DNA of 64,000 nt from Chrysochromulina parva (lineage: Eukaryota; Haptophyta; Prymnesiales; Chrysochromulinaceae), in the NCBI GenBank assembly GCA_002887195.1, contig PJAB01000015.1, positions 1 through 64,000 of the forward strand, read 5' to 3'. This document shows positions 24,278 through 35,800 of this stretch, one piece after another. The notes beneath the pieces are model-generated. The model saw nothing but the letters and a program-made list of their open reading frames with translations, ran no database searches and was not told the DNA's origin. Position 1 is the stretch's first letter, and every line of letters begins with the position of its first letter. A program made the position numbers and the translations under genes.

Positions 24278-27200
24278 ATGGAGGGTACCGCACAGGAGCT
24301 GTTTAGAAGGGAGACATGCCCATGGTGAGCTTGAAGCCCGTAGAGCCCGGCTCCCCAATACAAAACTTAGAGAAAACGGAAAAACTGCATCGACGTCGCC
24401 ACGCAAGCTGCATGAAGCGCCTTGGATCCCCCTCCACGCTGGCGCGGCTGCCGAACACGGTGGCGCGGAAAGCGGCTGCTGCCAACGATGCATCGTGCTG
24501 CGCGGGACGGGGATGCTACAAAGCGCATCACTTACGCTTGGTTGGGCGGGTACCAGCGGCGGAGGTCAATGGCATGGTCACCGAGCTGCGAGCGTGCGAG
24601 CAAGGTCTAACTCGTGAGGACCTTGTTCGCCTCGCGACCACGCTCGCAGATCGAGGCGCGGCCGAGCACGCCCGGGGCGTGCTGAAAGAGTTTGGGCGGC
24701 GCGGCATGCGCCCCTCGTTGGTGGCGCATAATGCGTTGCTGGAGGCATATGCACGGGATAAGCGCTGGGATCAAGGAATGAGGTGCCCAACTGGCCCACC
24801 GACGCTCGCCCGCGCGCGCATGCCGCACGTATCCAACTCGCACCACCACACCTGCGCGCTGCGCTGCAAGGTCCCCGCCTCCTCGCCTGCCGCCATCCTG
24901 ACTCACACCACTTGTTGCCCTTGGTCCGCCGCAGCTTGCTCCTGCGCATGCAGCAGTCTGGGCTGCAGCCCGACGAGCAGAGTTTCGCAGCCGTGATACG
25001 CGCCGGAGCGGGGACGCCCGGAAGCTCGCAGCTCGCGAAGGCGCTTCGGCCGCAGCTCGAGGCTGCCGTCAGCCGGAGAGGCACCCAGGAGGCTACCCGC
25101 GGCTTGTCGCCGCGCTCGACAGGGGCATTGGTGTGGGCGTCGAGCACGGACCGGGCGCTGTGCGACGCCGCCGGCACGCCCGGGCTGCGTTCGCTGCAGC
25201 AGCTGCTGGCGCAGGGTGCACAGCTGGATGCGCGCGCCTTCCTGAATGCGCTTTCCGGCTGTGCGAAGCAGTCTGGCCGCTCTGGGGAAGCACTGCAGCT
25301 CGTGGGCATGATGGAGGTATGGGTGCACCAGCAGCATTCGACGCGCGTCCGCCAACCGGAGATCGGCCAAGCCTACGCAGCCGCCATCGCTGCATGCGAC
25401 GAGAGCTGTGACAAAGAGGCCGCACTCGAGCTGCTGCCGCGGATGAAGACGCTCGGCGTGGGCGCCCCGGCGGAAGCGTACCACGCGGCCATCACCGCGT
25501 GTCGGCATGACGGAGCCGACGTGCGCACCGCGCGCGCTCTGGTTGCGCAGATGCGGCAAGAGAAGCTCTCGCTAACGACGAGGAGCTACAACTGCTTGCT
25601 GCAAGTGGTCAGCGCGGCTGGAGAGAGCGGCGACGAGGCGTTCGCGGTGCTCGACGAGCTGGAGCGCCAGGGCCTCGCGCCCGACGAGATCACGTACCTC
25701 CACCTGCTCACCGCGTGCCGCCCAACCGCCGCACAGGCAAAGAGCTTGAAAAGCCTTGCTTGGCACCAGCGGCGGCTGGCAGCTGCCAGCAGCCCCGGCC
25801 CGAGCACATTTGACGGCGCTCTGCTGGCGTCCTCGCACGCGAGCGAGCTCAAGCCCGCTGTGTCGCTCGGATCGGATCGGATCGGATCGGGCGGCAGCCG
25901 AGGCAGTAGTTCGGTGAGCAGTATGCGGCCGGGCAGCGCCCCCCCCTGGCAGCGCGCCCTTGCGTTAATGCCAGGGATGCTCAAGCGTGGCGTCGTGCCG
26001 ACAGAGCGCACGTATGCGGCCGCGATCGAGCTGTGCGCGCGCTCTTCAGAGGTCGCGGAGGCATTCCGGCTGCTTTACTCGATGCCAGCTGCAGGGCTGC
26101 GTCCTGATGGCTACTCGATTGTGAGTGCTGCGACTGCTGCGGCTGCTTTCGGCGAGTACCCAATCGTGCTGCAGCTACTGCATGAGGTCGAGCTCGAGGC
26201 GGCGCGCCGGCGCGTGATCGCACACGGCCGCGATGGGCTCACCACGGATGCGCCAGCGTGCCCACCGCCGTTGCGATCTGAGCTGCGCCTCGGCCTCTTT
26301 GACGGTGGTCGCGGTGACGGCATGGGAGCGCCGCTCGACATGAACGCGCGCACGCGGCTGCATCACGCGGCACTGTTGGCATGCTCCATCGCAAACGCAC
26401 CGCTGCCCCAAACGCTCGCGCTGATTGCGCTCATGCCCGAGCGCGGCCTGCTGCACAAGCCGCACGCGATCAACTTTGGTCTGCAAGCGTGCGTGGCGAA
26501 TCGAGCCTGGCGCGAGGCAGCGCATGTCCTCAGCGTAGCCAGGGAGGCGAATGTGCGAGTGCGGGGTGAGGACTACGGCAAGGCGTTGCATGCATATGGG
26601 GCGGCGAATCCACCGCCGCCGTGGAGCGCCACCGTCAGGCTGCTCGACGAGATTGCTGAGCAGGGGGTAGTGCTGCCGCGGCGGGCACTGCTGCACACGC
26701 TGAAGGCGGGCGTCGCGGCTGGCGTCGGGTGGCAGGCGGTGCGGCACTTAGAGAGCTTCGAATTTGAGGGCGGCGCGCATATAGCCAGCGACGGCGAACT
26801 AGTCGCGATGGAGGCGCAGGGCGACGTCACACCCTCGACTACAGACGGCTCGCTGGCGCGCGCTGCGCCATCATTAGCGGCGCTCGTCCAGGGTGAGATC
26901 CTCTGCCTGGCCGCGCAAGATGGCCTCGAGCAAGACCGCCTGCCTGTGCTGATCTGGCGGCTGCGCAAAGCTGACCAGGCGCCCACGGGCCGACTGCTCG
27001 AGCGCGCCCTCCACGCTTGCAGCCAGAGCCGCAAGGAGGGGTGGCGCAATGTGCCCGCGCTGCTCGAGCTTGCGAGGATCGAGCGGGTGCGACTCAGCGA
27101 GCGTGCTTTCGTCTCGGCCATAGAAGCGCACGCGCCTCTCGAGGTGTACCGCCACGCGCCACACAGCCAGCAACACAGCGAGCAACTGGATTTTTCGGCT

Positions 27201-27611
27201 CGGTTGCGCGAGCTAGCAGCGCTCCTAGGGGTGGACCAGCTCACGCCGCAAACGTTGCGCCGCGTCGAGACACTCTGCAGCTCGAGTCCTGATGCGTGTG
27301 CGCACGTGCTGAGACTGCTCACAACGCTGCGACCGCGCAACGCTATTCACGACGTGGTGCCTGCTGTGCAGCAAGCGGCTGCGGCGAGGCGCGCGGCTCA
27401 CTGCGGCCCCGTCCCCGGTGTTCCTACTGCCATCGTCGCCAGTGAAGGCGCCTCCCTCGGCGTCTCTGCCCGGGAGCTTCCTGCCGGCTCCAAGAAACCT
27501 TCCTCGTTGGAAATCGTCGAGTTGATTGCACTCCTCGCGAAGCAGTCGCACGAGCAGCACACGAGCCGCATACTCTCGCGGAGGCCGGGCAGCCCGCAGA
27601 CAGGCCTTTAA
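24278..27611 (+). CDS. Pentatricopeptide repeat (PPR) protein
   Basis: Main exons are up to 24782 and 24935-27611; the 152-bp intron (GTGCCC donor, GCAG acceptor) restores a PPR that reads RWDQGMSLLLRMQQSGLQPDE. The 5' end is less certain. The ATG at 24278 needs a further intron (a GTGAGC donor at 24325 and an acceptor near 24407 keep frame, giving about 1032 residues); alternatives are ATGs at 24316 or 24412. Helical 35-residue repeats ending xxGLxPDxxS/T are visible near 24690-24990, 25440-25700 and 25960-26120, separated by long Ala-rich, non-repeat segments. PPR proteins bind organellar RNA for editing, splicing or stability. Residues after about 600 have few clear repeats. A short GATCG tandem occurs at 25869-25890. 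Confidence 0.85.
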
Positions 27612-27669
27612 ATACGAAGGTGACACACTACCGCGGCGTATATAGATAAAGTCCCGTGACTGAGAAGAT

Positions 27670-27695
27670 TTCACAGACGGCTCTTCGTTTTCACA
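27670..27695 (+). promoter_or_regulatory. Two TTCACA elements upstream of the methyltransferase gene
   Basis: TTCACA occurs at 27670-27675 and 27690-27695, 93-118 bp before the ATG at 27788. Confidence 0.5.
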
Positions 27696-27787
27696 GCTGC
27701 GGGTCCTTTTCTCGGAGCCGCTGTGCCTGTGGCCGGTGTAATCGCGGCCGCGGCGGCCGACTAGGGGACGCCGGGTGCTCACGGGCC

Positions 27788-29023
27788 ATGCCGCGTGTCC
27801 TTTACATGTCGATAGTTCTTGCGTCGTTACCAATCGTGCTCCTCTGGACTGAGGAAGGCTTCCCTGACTGCTTCAAGACGCAAGGCGCAGCGTGTCTTCC
27901 AAATCGGAAGGCGCAGCACCACAACTCCATGCTCAACACGCTGTTCAACAAATACTGCTCCGACAAGGGCACATACTGGCTGTCGAAGCACAACTACGGC
28001 GCTGCTTATGACACGGTTCTGCGACCTATTCGTTGGCGCGTCCAAAACATCCTAGAGCTCGGTGTTGGTGACGAGACCGCAGCTAGTCTCAATGCATGGA
28101 GGGAGTACTTTCCGCGCGCGCACTTTTGGATCGTTGATGTGGACGTGACGCGATTTTCGGACAAGAAGCAGTTTGCGTGGGCCATTCGACAGAAGCGCCG
28201 CCATGGCTGCCTTGACGATGCGAATGTGTGGACGGCCCCGCGTGTGCACCCGCTTTTCGGCGTCGATTCGTCAAATCGCACGATGTTGCTTGAGCTGCCG
28301 CTGCCAGCGGGCGGTGTCGACGTGATCATCGATGATGCATCCCACGCGCTTGCTCACCAGCTCGTCGCTTTGGAAGCGTTGTGGCCACGTCTGCAAGACG
28401 GCGGCTTCTACATCATCGAAGACCTGACTATCGGCGCACTCCCATGGATGCGAGGCGCAGCTGGGGCGGATCAAGAGCGTCGAGCGCCGACCAACAACAC
28501 CAACTGTGGCCACGAGTGTCACTACGTGCAGAGACCGTCCGAACACCCCTTTATCAAGCGGCTGATCCCCACCATAGCAAATCAACAAGCCGCAAGGGAG
28601 GCGCTCTCCCTTGGTCCCGGCCTGCCGTTCGCCATCGAGCGCATCCTGGATAACAACGCATGGTTTTACACGATCACAGGCGCGCACGCGGGCGGCGGCC
28701 TCGACTCGACGATCATCATACAAAAGACGCAGTCCGAGTCTTCGGATCCGAGCTCTTCAGAGCGACCATCGGATCCTGAAGCGCCTGCTGGCGCCGAAGC
28801 TGCTGCTGTAACTGCTACAGTGCTCCCCGCGCCACCATCGGAGCTCACACCTTGGGCGAGCGGAATCAGTGTGTACACCCCTCTGCCCGCGGCGGGCATT
28901 CCAGTATTGCAGTTCGGAGCCCTTTTGCTGGTGCTTACAACGATCGCCGTATACCGCTCGCGCATGGTGGGCGCGTGGAGGAGAGCATCCACGATCGTCA
29001 GTGGCAGTGAACGCTTTCAGTGA
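27788..29023 (+). CDS. Membrane-anchored class I SAM-dependent methyltransferase-like protein
   Basis: This is a 411-residue single-exon protein. Residues 1-20 are a signal or anchor sequence (MPRVLYMSIVLASLPIVLLW). The catalytic region, about 45-310, has SDKGTYW followed by YDTVLRPIRW, SAM-loop-like ILELGVGDE, acidic WIVDVDV and DVIIDDASH. These are features of the TylF/macrocin-type and cephalosporin-hydroxylase-like O-methyltransferases. A second hydrophobic helix lies near the C-terminus (about 374-392), after a Ser/Glu/Pro-rich stretch. Two membrane segments and the lumenal-looking Cys pairs suggest secretory-pathway or surface location, perhaps modifying glycans. Substrate is unknown. 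Confidence 0.75.
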   Translation: MPRVLYMSIVLASLPIVLLWTEEGFPDCFKTQGAACLPNRKAQHHNSMLNTLFNKYCSDKGTYWLSKHNYGAAYDTVLRPIRWRVQNILELGVGDETAASLNAWREYFPRAHFWIVDVDVTRFSDKKQFAWAIRQKRRHGCLDDANVWTAPRVHPLFGVDSSNRTMLLELPLPAGGVDVIIDDASHALAHQLVALEALWPRLQDGGFYIIEDLTIGALPWMRGAAGADQERRAPTNNTNCGHECHYVQRPSEHPFIKRLIPTIANQQAAREALSLGPGLPFAIERILDNNAWFYTITGAHAGGGLDSTIIIQKTQSESSDPSSSERPSDPEAPAGAEAAAVTATVLPAPPSELTPWASGISVYTPLPAAGIPVLQFGALLLVLTTIAVYRSRMVGAWRRASTIVSGSERFQ

Positions 29024-29868
29024 ACGCGGCCTCTGCCTCTTTATGGTTTCGGCACGATGATGGCTCCAGGCTCTCGTTGGTAGCGCGACGACAGGTGTGC
29101 CGTTACTATACGACGGGTGTCGTGCCGAAGAGACGGCGATCGTGACTGATGACTTTCATCGGCGCACACACCAGTTTACGAGCTCCACGCGGGTACCCGT
29201 TGCCGTTCCCATACATGCGCGAAAGCGGCTTCTGGCGTTTATTTTCCGGTCGCGTCAGACACGCCACGGCGCACGCGGTGAAGGCAGTGGTGGTGCCTGC
29301 TGGTTCTCTTTGCGGGTCTCGGATCGGCACCCGGGACGCGCGGTCCGCCGCGCCGGGGAAAAGCGGCCCGCGCGGCCGCACGACCCGGGACGCGGTCGCA
29401 CCCGCGCCACCCGGGTCCCGGCGGACGTACGTCCGCGCTCATCCGCAGTCTTTTCGATGAGTCATTCCGAACATGAAAACTGGAAATTCATCTTATGATT
29501 GTATATAAGATTGTGCATTTCGCCAGGCGTCGAGAGGGGCTGTCCTCGTTCCGGACGTGCTAATGCTTTTGCTGGCTCCCCCCCACGCCCGTCGGCCTCC
29601 GCTCGCCGCGCTCTGCGCTCTGCGGCGTCTGTCTGGCCGCGGGCGACACCGTCACGACAGCCGAGCTCGCAGGACGACGAGTCTTACATTCCGGTCTGTT
29701 CACGGGCTACGCACGCGGCTTACACGCGGCTCGGCTCTGGAGTCCACGCGCCAATCCACTCGCCCGACGACCGCCGCGCGCTCCGGGTTGATGTTGCGAC
29801 ATGGTCGTCTTCGCACCCTCTGAAGCGCCCGCCGCGGCGACCATCGGCTCACGCGCCGCGATGCAGCA
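29024..29868. other. Convergent intergenic region with GC-rich block
   Basis: The region lies between the methyltransferase (+) and adenylate kinase (-). About 29310-29445 is CpG-rich, with direct repeats of CCCGGGACGCG and the 16-bp perfect palindrome GCGGACGTACGTCCGC at 29421-29436. It ends sharply in an AT-rich strip (29455-29515). No gene is supported in the remainder. Confidence 0.6.
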
Positions 29869-30822
29869 TTAGTAAACGGCCTCGGCTGCACTGTACTCAT
29901 ACGCGCCAGAGCGTGAGGGAAGAACCTTTTCGATGCTCGCCCAGACGTCTGATGGCGGGACGTTCGCATTCACGCGCGAGACCACTCCCGTGGGCGCGTA
30001 GTGGGCGAGAATAGGCACGGTCTGATCGCGGTAGCTCTGAAGCCGCTTGGTGAGAGCCTCTTCAGTGTCGTCGGCGCGCTGCATGAGTGGCTCGCCCGTC
30101 TCATCGTCGAGCATCGTCATCGCTGAGGGCGCGGCGCCCTCGGCGAGCGACTTGGGCTTGGCAAATTTGACGTGGTAGCTGCGGCCAGAGCTCTTATGCA
30201 CCCAGCGGCCACAGATCCGCTCTGTGAGCACCTCGTCGGGTACTTCCAACGCGAGCACCAGGTTCACCCTGTCACCGGACGCAGCGAGCATCTTGTCGAG
30301 CATTGTGGCTTGCGGGACTGTGCGTGGAAAGCCATCGAGGATGAAGCCGTTCTTGCAATCGGCCTGCTGGATGCGATCGCGGATAATTGAAACGACAAGT
30401 TCATCCGAGACCAGACCGCCTGACGCCATCACGTCCTTGGCCATCTTGCCCACCTCTGTGCCGGCTGCAACAGCGGCGCGGAGCATGTCGCCCGTGGATA
30501 ACTGCGGGATGCTGAGCGTCTCGACAATCTTCGGCGCTTGCGAGCCTTTCCCCGCACCAGGCGGTCCGAATAGAATCATCACGGTCTTCGAGTCCGCAGC
30601 CATCATGCTTGGATCCGTTGGAGTGCGTTGGCGCTGCGCCGCCTCGACAGCGCCACCGCACAGACGTGAAGCAGCTGCGAAGCTAAAAGCATGGCACGAC
30701 GAGGTGCGTAGGGCGCTGTGACCGCCCGTGGGCTGGGCCAGAGAGGGCTGCGCAGCCTGCGGTTGTCCTGGCAGGCGTGGAGAAGCCACGAAGCCCGCCA
30801 GCGCGAGGGCGACGAATACCAT
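29869..30822 (-). CDS. Adenylate kinase (long-LID type) with N-terminal targeting leader
   Basis: This is a 317-residue single-exon protein with its ATG at 30822. The kinase (about 78-305) has P-loop [25 protein letters not shown], the LID start [17 protein letters not shown] and a long LID with [14 protein letters not shown], then [11 protein letters not shown]. It interconverts AMP, ADP and ATP. The leader of about 75 residues begins [17 protein letters not shown], a signal-peptide-like segment, followed by a Ser/Arg/Ala-rich stretch with few acidic residues. That two-part layout fits plastid import through the secretory route in algae with complex plastids; a secretory destination is the alternative. 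TTCACAC copies lie upstream at 30882 and 30900. Confidence 0.93.
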   Translation of the reverse strand: MVFVALALAGFVASPRLPGQPQAAQPSLAQPTGGHSALRTSSCHAFSFAAASRLCGGAVEAAQRQRTPTDPSMMAADSKTVMILFGPPGAGKGSQAPKIVETLSIPQLSTGDMLRAAVAAGTEVGKMAKDVMASGGLVSDELVVSIIRDRIQQADCKNGFILDGFPRTVPQATMLDKMLAASGDRVNLVLALEVPDEVLTERICGRWVHKSSGRSYHVKFAKPKSLAEGAAPSAMTMLDDETGEPLMQRADDTEEALTKRLQSYRDQTVPILAHYAPTGVVSRVNANVPPSDVWASIEKVLPSRSGAYEYSAAEAVY

Positions 30823-30881
30823 TCAGCGATCTCCGACGATTTCAACTCTGCTCGCGAAAAGGCCTAGAAATGCGGAATATG

Positions 30882-30906
30882 TTCACACGGGACCTAGTGT
30901 TCACAC
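30882..30906 (-). promoter_or_regulatory. Two TTCACAC elements upstream of adenylate kinase
   Basis: TTCACAC occurs at 30882-30888 and 30900-30906, 60-84 bp before the adenylate kinase ATG; the adjacent HVA22-like gene ends at 30919. Confidence 0.55.
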
Positions 30907-30918
30907 CGTCGCCGCCCC

Positions 30919-32674
30919 TCACTCGGCCTTCACGCGCCCTGCCGTGATGACTGGAGCTGCGCTTCTGCTGCTTCCGCCGTCGGCATCGGTGGCGCCCGCC
31001 GCGTTGTCATCGGCACTGCTACCGTTGCCTCCGGATCCGGATCCACTTGAGGTTCCTCTTCGGGAAAGTTGCGAGCCGTACAGCGCGTTGGGACGCGGCT
31101 GACGAACGGCACCCGCCGCGGCGTCACCTGCTGGACGCACGCAAATGACACATGTGAACGTCAACGACAATGCAGAAGCTGTGAGGCGAGGAGAGCAAGT
31201 TAGGAGACAGGCTGCAGTGGCGCTTACCTTTGTCAGCGTCGTCGCCCTCGCCCGACGCGCGATCCCCTCGGCGGCGCGAACCGCGCACGACAGCCAGCAC
31301 GAGCGTCAGCGCACGCACGACCCATTGGAGTATGTTACATTGGAGCCAGAGCACGAAAAGCAGCTGCAGATGAGTCATGAACGGAATCCACACGAGCACC
31401 GGCTCGAGTTGGCGCACCGCAAACCACATGAGAGCATGGTAAAGCCAGTAGCGAAGCTGCTGAGTAGCTGCCGCCTGCGAGCTTGGCTCCGTGCCGCCGT
31501 TTGGCCGGGCTGAGATTGCGGCGGACGCGCCACTGTTGGCTGGGGCTGACGCGATTGCCTCGATGGAGCGCAGCATCGGCCCCCCGAGCGCGAGCAGCGG
31601 CAAGCCAAAGGCGGCGATCTGTGTGGGCATGAGGAGGAAGATGATGCCCACGAGCAACACTCTTCCCTCGTGCACTGCAGCGAACAGGTCGGCGCTCAGT
31701 TTCATGCCGATGAAGGCGGCGAGCACCATCTGGAGCCCGCCCTTGGCTGGCTCGGGCACAGAGGGCACCCACTCTCCCATGCGGGCCGCTCGGCGTTGAA
31801 CGTGCCATGCCACGAACTCGTACGCGAGGTGAAGCCCACGCCGGCCTGGCAACTGGAGCCAGAGGTATGCACAGAAAGGGATCTCGTATAGTATTGTGAG
31901 CGGCCACCACCGCTCGAGCAGCGGCAGTGCCGCGCGGCCCAGCCGCGGCACGAATGGCACTGCATGCAGCAGGCCCTTGCACAGCTCCACGCTCGCCCAC
32001 ACCACCCAGTATTGTAGGCACGGCCTTTGCTCAGCAGGGCTGGCTTTCAAAAGCCAGAGCGAGCGAAACATCGGTAAGCCCGTCGCGAGCGATGTCTCCC
32101 AATAAACCAAAAAAGCAAGCGCCTGAGCATGCAGTCCTATCCAGCTCATCAGGCGAGCACAGCATGCGCAGACCACGATGAAGCTTAGGTGAGGCAAAGC
32201 GGACGCCAGGAGGCGAGAACGGTGGCGAATGTATGCCTCAAGGCGCTCGCAACGGAGCGTCACCGCGGAGCGGGCGCGATAAATGTAGCGCCTCCGGCGG
32301 ACGAATACGATCACGCGCCAGAGCAGTAGCACAGCGACGATGACCGCAGCCTCGATGGCTATCACCGTGCGTGGCTGGGCAGCTACAAGGCGTGCTCCCG
32401 TGATGGCGCTGTCTCTCACAGACGGCCATGCAATGACAGCGAGGCGAACGAGCGGCTGCACTGTTAGATGAAGCACGTTCGTCCATGCAGCAAGTGCCAC
32501 CCATGACGCCTCCAGCGCCGTCCGCGTCGCTGAGGCGATGGCCTGCATCTCAGTCAGCGCTGTGGCCGTGACCTCTGTCAGCGCTGTGGCCGTGACCTCT
32601 GTCAGCGCTGTGGCCGTGACATCTGCCCTCACTTGCACCTGCATCAGGGCGGCGCTGGCAGCGGCATCACCCAT
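30919..32674 (-). CDS. HVA22/REEP (TB2/DP1) family membrane protein with two domains
   Basis: The exons are 32674-31228 and 31127-30919 (minus), with a 100-bp intron (donor GTAAGC, acceptor CAGCAG) joining G|GT; the product is about 551 residues. Two TB2/DP1-like modules are visible: about 165-275 (LPMFRSLWLLKA, then LQYWVVWASVE and LERWWPLTILYEIPFCAYLWLQLP) and about 340-455 (GPMLRSIEAI, then LRYWLYHALMWF and WIPFMTHLQLLFVLWLQ). The family shapes tubular ER and traffics membrane proteins; usually one module is present. A further helix lies at about 105-125. The N-terminus contains an eight-residue repeat TALTEVTA from a 24-bp tandem. The C-terminal exon is Ser/Gly/Ala-rich. The gene is divergent from the RING/ankyrin gene. 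Confidence 0.8.
32553..32624 (-). repeat. 24-bp tandem repeat, three copies, in frame
   Basis: Three nearly identical 24-bp units lie at 32553-32576, 32577-32600 and 32601-32624; the third differs near its end. They encode the TALTEVTA repeats near the N-terminus of the HVA22-like protein and keep the frame. Confidence 0.8.
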
Positions 32675-32859
32675 CGGTCCCTTATCTGAACTTCACGTTC
32701 ACGTTTACGTCAAAGACGTTCAAGTTCCACACCAAGCCGCCGAGATCAGATTCTGGGAAAGGCTGCGCAACGCAGAGGACGCTTGAAGTACGTCATCCGC
32801 CGCACCGCGAAGTGTGCTTACGACATGATATTTGGCGCGAAAAACTCACCAGCAGAAAA
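32675..32859. promoter_or_regulatory. Bidirectional promoter, HVA22-like / RING-ankyrin gene
   Basis: The 185-bp spacer carries a tandem TTCACGTTCACG at 32692-32703, a one-base variant of TTCACA doubled head to tail. Confidence 0.45.
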
Positions 32860-35800
32860 ATGACGATCCTTTTCACGTCTCTGCGAACTCTCATGACGGC
32901 GGCGCTCACGCTCACGCTGGCCTGGTACATCGCGTATTGGTACGTAAACAAGCGCGGTGTGATGGTCGGCGCGGGCGCTGCAGTCGCAAAGGCTGACAAG
33001 GATGACAAGGATGAGGCCATCCGTGATGAGTTTGAGGAGGCCGCCGCCACGCCAGTAGGCCTCGCGGGCACGATCTCAGAGCAGCGTATCGACCCCAATA
33101 CAAGGGCGGCGCTGCTACCCGACGCCAAACGAGCTGCTCCTGGCGCTCCAGTGCCCATGCTGCCCCGGAGAGCCGCCACCACCACCGTCCCCGCTCCTTG
33201 CGAAGCCACCATCAGGTCCCCACAGGTGCTCGCTCCGCGGCGGACGCGCTCCGACGGCGCATCCATCCTGGCGTACGTCCCCAGAGTCGAGTGGGGCTCC
33301 TCGCGCCTCAATCGTCTGCGAGCAAGTCCCGTGGCGAGCAAGTCCCGTGGCGAGTTGCTGAGGAGGCTCTGCGAGCATCGCCGTCCGGCGGTGTGCTGCA
33401 TCTTCCCAGCCTCCTCCACTATCCGAGCTCGGCGCCCCTGATGCCTATGGTGCTGAGCGAGCGCATCGACGACGTCTCCATCGACCGTCTGCACTCGCTT
33501 GGGTTGCTTCCGCACATGGCACGGCTCTGCGCGGTTGCCCGCCATCCGGTGGATCCCAAGAGCGCTTTGTTCTTCGGGTGGCCGGAACTTGGCACCTTGG
33601 CGGACGAAGACGCTACCGGGCCATGGTTCGCACGCCACCCCTGGCAGACGCTCCTCACCGTGCTCAACGGAGTCGCTGTGGGCCTGTGCGCTCTGCACGG
33701 GGCAGGAGAGGCGCACGGCGCGGTGACACCCGCAGCCGTTGGCGTCCGCCATGATGGGAGCGCGTGGCTGCTACCGTGTGGCAGCTTGCTCGTGCGGTCT
33801 GCGACGCTGGGCGAGAAAGCGCTCGCACGCGATGCCGACCTGCGCGGTGTCGGCCTTCTCCTCTACGATCTCGCCATCGCCGGAGCATTGGCCCCGCGTG
33901 CTGTGAGCATGGCGCTGCAGGAGCTGGCACACAAGTGCGAGGCACTCGAACTCACGATGCACGAGTTGGCCTCCAAGCTCGCAGACGTGCTCCGCATGAG
34001 CGTGCTGGACTCCTCCACACGCCTGCAGGAGACCTGCCGCATACGACAAAGCGCTGGTCCCGCCTTCGCGCGCTCATCACGGCTGCTTCGGCCTTTACTG
34101 AAGCGGCCGCCACGCGAGCACTGTGCCTCATCTGCCTCGAGGAGGTCAGCACACGCCGCGGGCTCGCCTGCCCCGTGGGCCACCTGATCTGTGCGCCATG
34201 CCTTCAAACGTACGTCAGCAGCCTCGCTGGCTCGGCAAAGTTGCGCAGCTCGAATGGCGCCCTCGACTGCCTCGGCGCCCACTATCAGCCATTCTCCTTT
34301 TGCCGCAGCATGGTCGAGCCCCTTCTCTTCGGAGATGCGCTGCGGCTCTACCTCGAGACAACGGAGACGACGGAATCGACGGAGACGGCGGAATCGACGG
34401 AGACGGCGAAGACGCCGGGCCAGGGAGAGATGCAGTGTACTCCCGAGTCGATACAGCCAGAGCTCCACGAGGCCTTAGCTGCCCATCTTGCGAGGTCTTC
34501 TGCGACCCGGATCCAGACGGTTGCATCGCAATGAAGTGCAGCAGCTGCAACGTGGCGTTCTGCTGGCTGTGCTTTATGCCCTGCGGATGCGACGCGCACC
34601 CTCACTGCCGCGAGGAACACGGCGGGTACTTTCCGTCGAGATCCGAGGTGGGTCAATGGCATCGGCGGCTCCGATGGCATGAGGTCGACGGGGTGTTGCA
34701 GCGCTCGTTTGGGGGCCGCCCGCCCGAGCGGAAGGAGGCCTTACGGCAGGAGGCCTTGCGCTTTTGTAAGCGGCGCCTCGCGGACGGCGAGATTCGGCTG
34801 TGGCCCTTCCCGGTCGTGGCGCCGTCAGTGGGAGGCATGCTCGGAGTCGTGCCGCACGTGCAGTTTGCGCAGTTTGGGCAGATCGACGAGCTTCGAGCGC
34901 TCCTCGACGAAACGCCGGAGCTGATCGACCAGGCCGACGGCCGCGGCATGACTGCGCTCAGGAGGTGGCCTTGGCTATCCTTGACCACGCGGGGGACGTC
35001 GTGAACGCGGTCGGCCCGCGCGGGACGACGGCGCTGCTGGTGGCTTGCGAGTATCGGCGTGAAGCGATTGCGCGGGCGCTCCTGGATCGTGGCGCTAAGA
35101 TCGATGCGCTCAAGACGAGGCTCAATTCTGAGTCGGCCACAACGCTCGCCAAGATCGGCACCGAGAAGGGCATCATGCTGTTCGGCATCAAGCGCGACCA
35201 GAAGGAGGCCGACTTTCGGAAACTACGCCTCGGCCCAGGGGACGCCATCCTCATTTCGTCGGACCTTGTCAAAGGCTCGCTGACGAGCGTCGACCTGTCC
35301 GCAAATCATCTCACTACCTACGGCATGGACATGACGGGCATCAAGGAGCTCGCCGCCGCTCTTGGCGTCAACAGCGCGCTGACGGTGGCCAACCTCCTGG
35401 GCAATCAGCTTGATGTGGAGTCCGCCAAGTTGCTCGCTGAGGTCGCGAAGCAGAAGGGCATCTCGCTCTGCGGCATCCGGCGCGACCAGTCCACCGCCGA
35501 CTTCGCGATCCAGGGCCTAGGCCCAGGGGACGCCATCCTCATTTCGTCGGACCTTGTCAGAGGCGCCTTGACACAGGTGTTCGCTTTCTGCCCCCCCCCC
35601 CAAAGAGATGCCTTTTCTGTTACTCTAAACCTTGCCTTTGCTTTGAATGGTTTTGCAGCTGGACCTCTCAGGTAACCAGCTGTGCGGCAAAGATCATTTG
35701 GGCTTTGGAACTCACACTGCAGAGGGCATCACAGCGATCGCCGACACCATGCGCATCAATGGCGGGCTGACGGCCCTGGATTTGTCCCATAACTGCCTCG

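Noticed and set aside
33320..33351. 16-bp tandem duplication (GAGCAAGTCCCGTGGC) as cause of the frame change in the pseudokinase gene
   Set aside because: Removing one copy introduces a stop instead of restoring frame; an intron at 33226-33284 explains the change better.
34858..34961. 104-nt intron removing an ankyrin repeat near 34960
   Set aside because: The acceptor is good, but it would delete residues that match an ankyrin repeat closely; a deletion or error is preferred.
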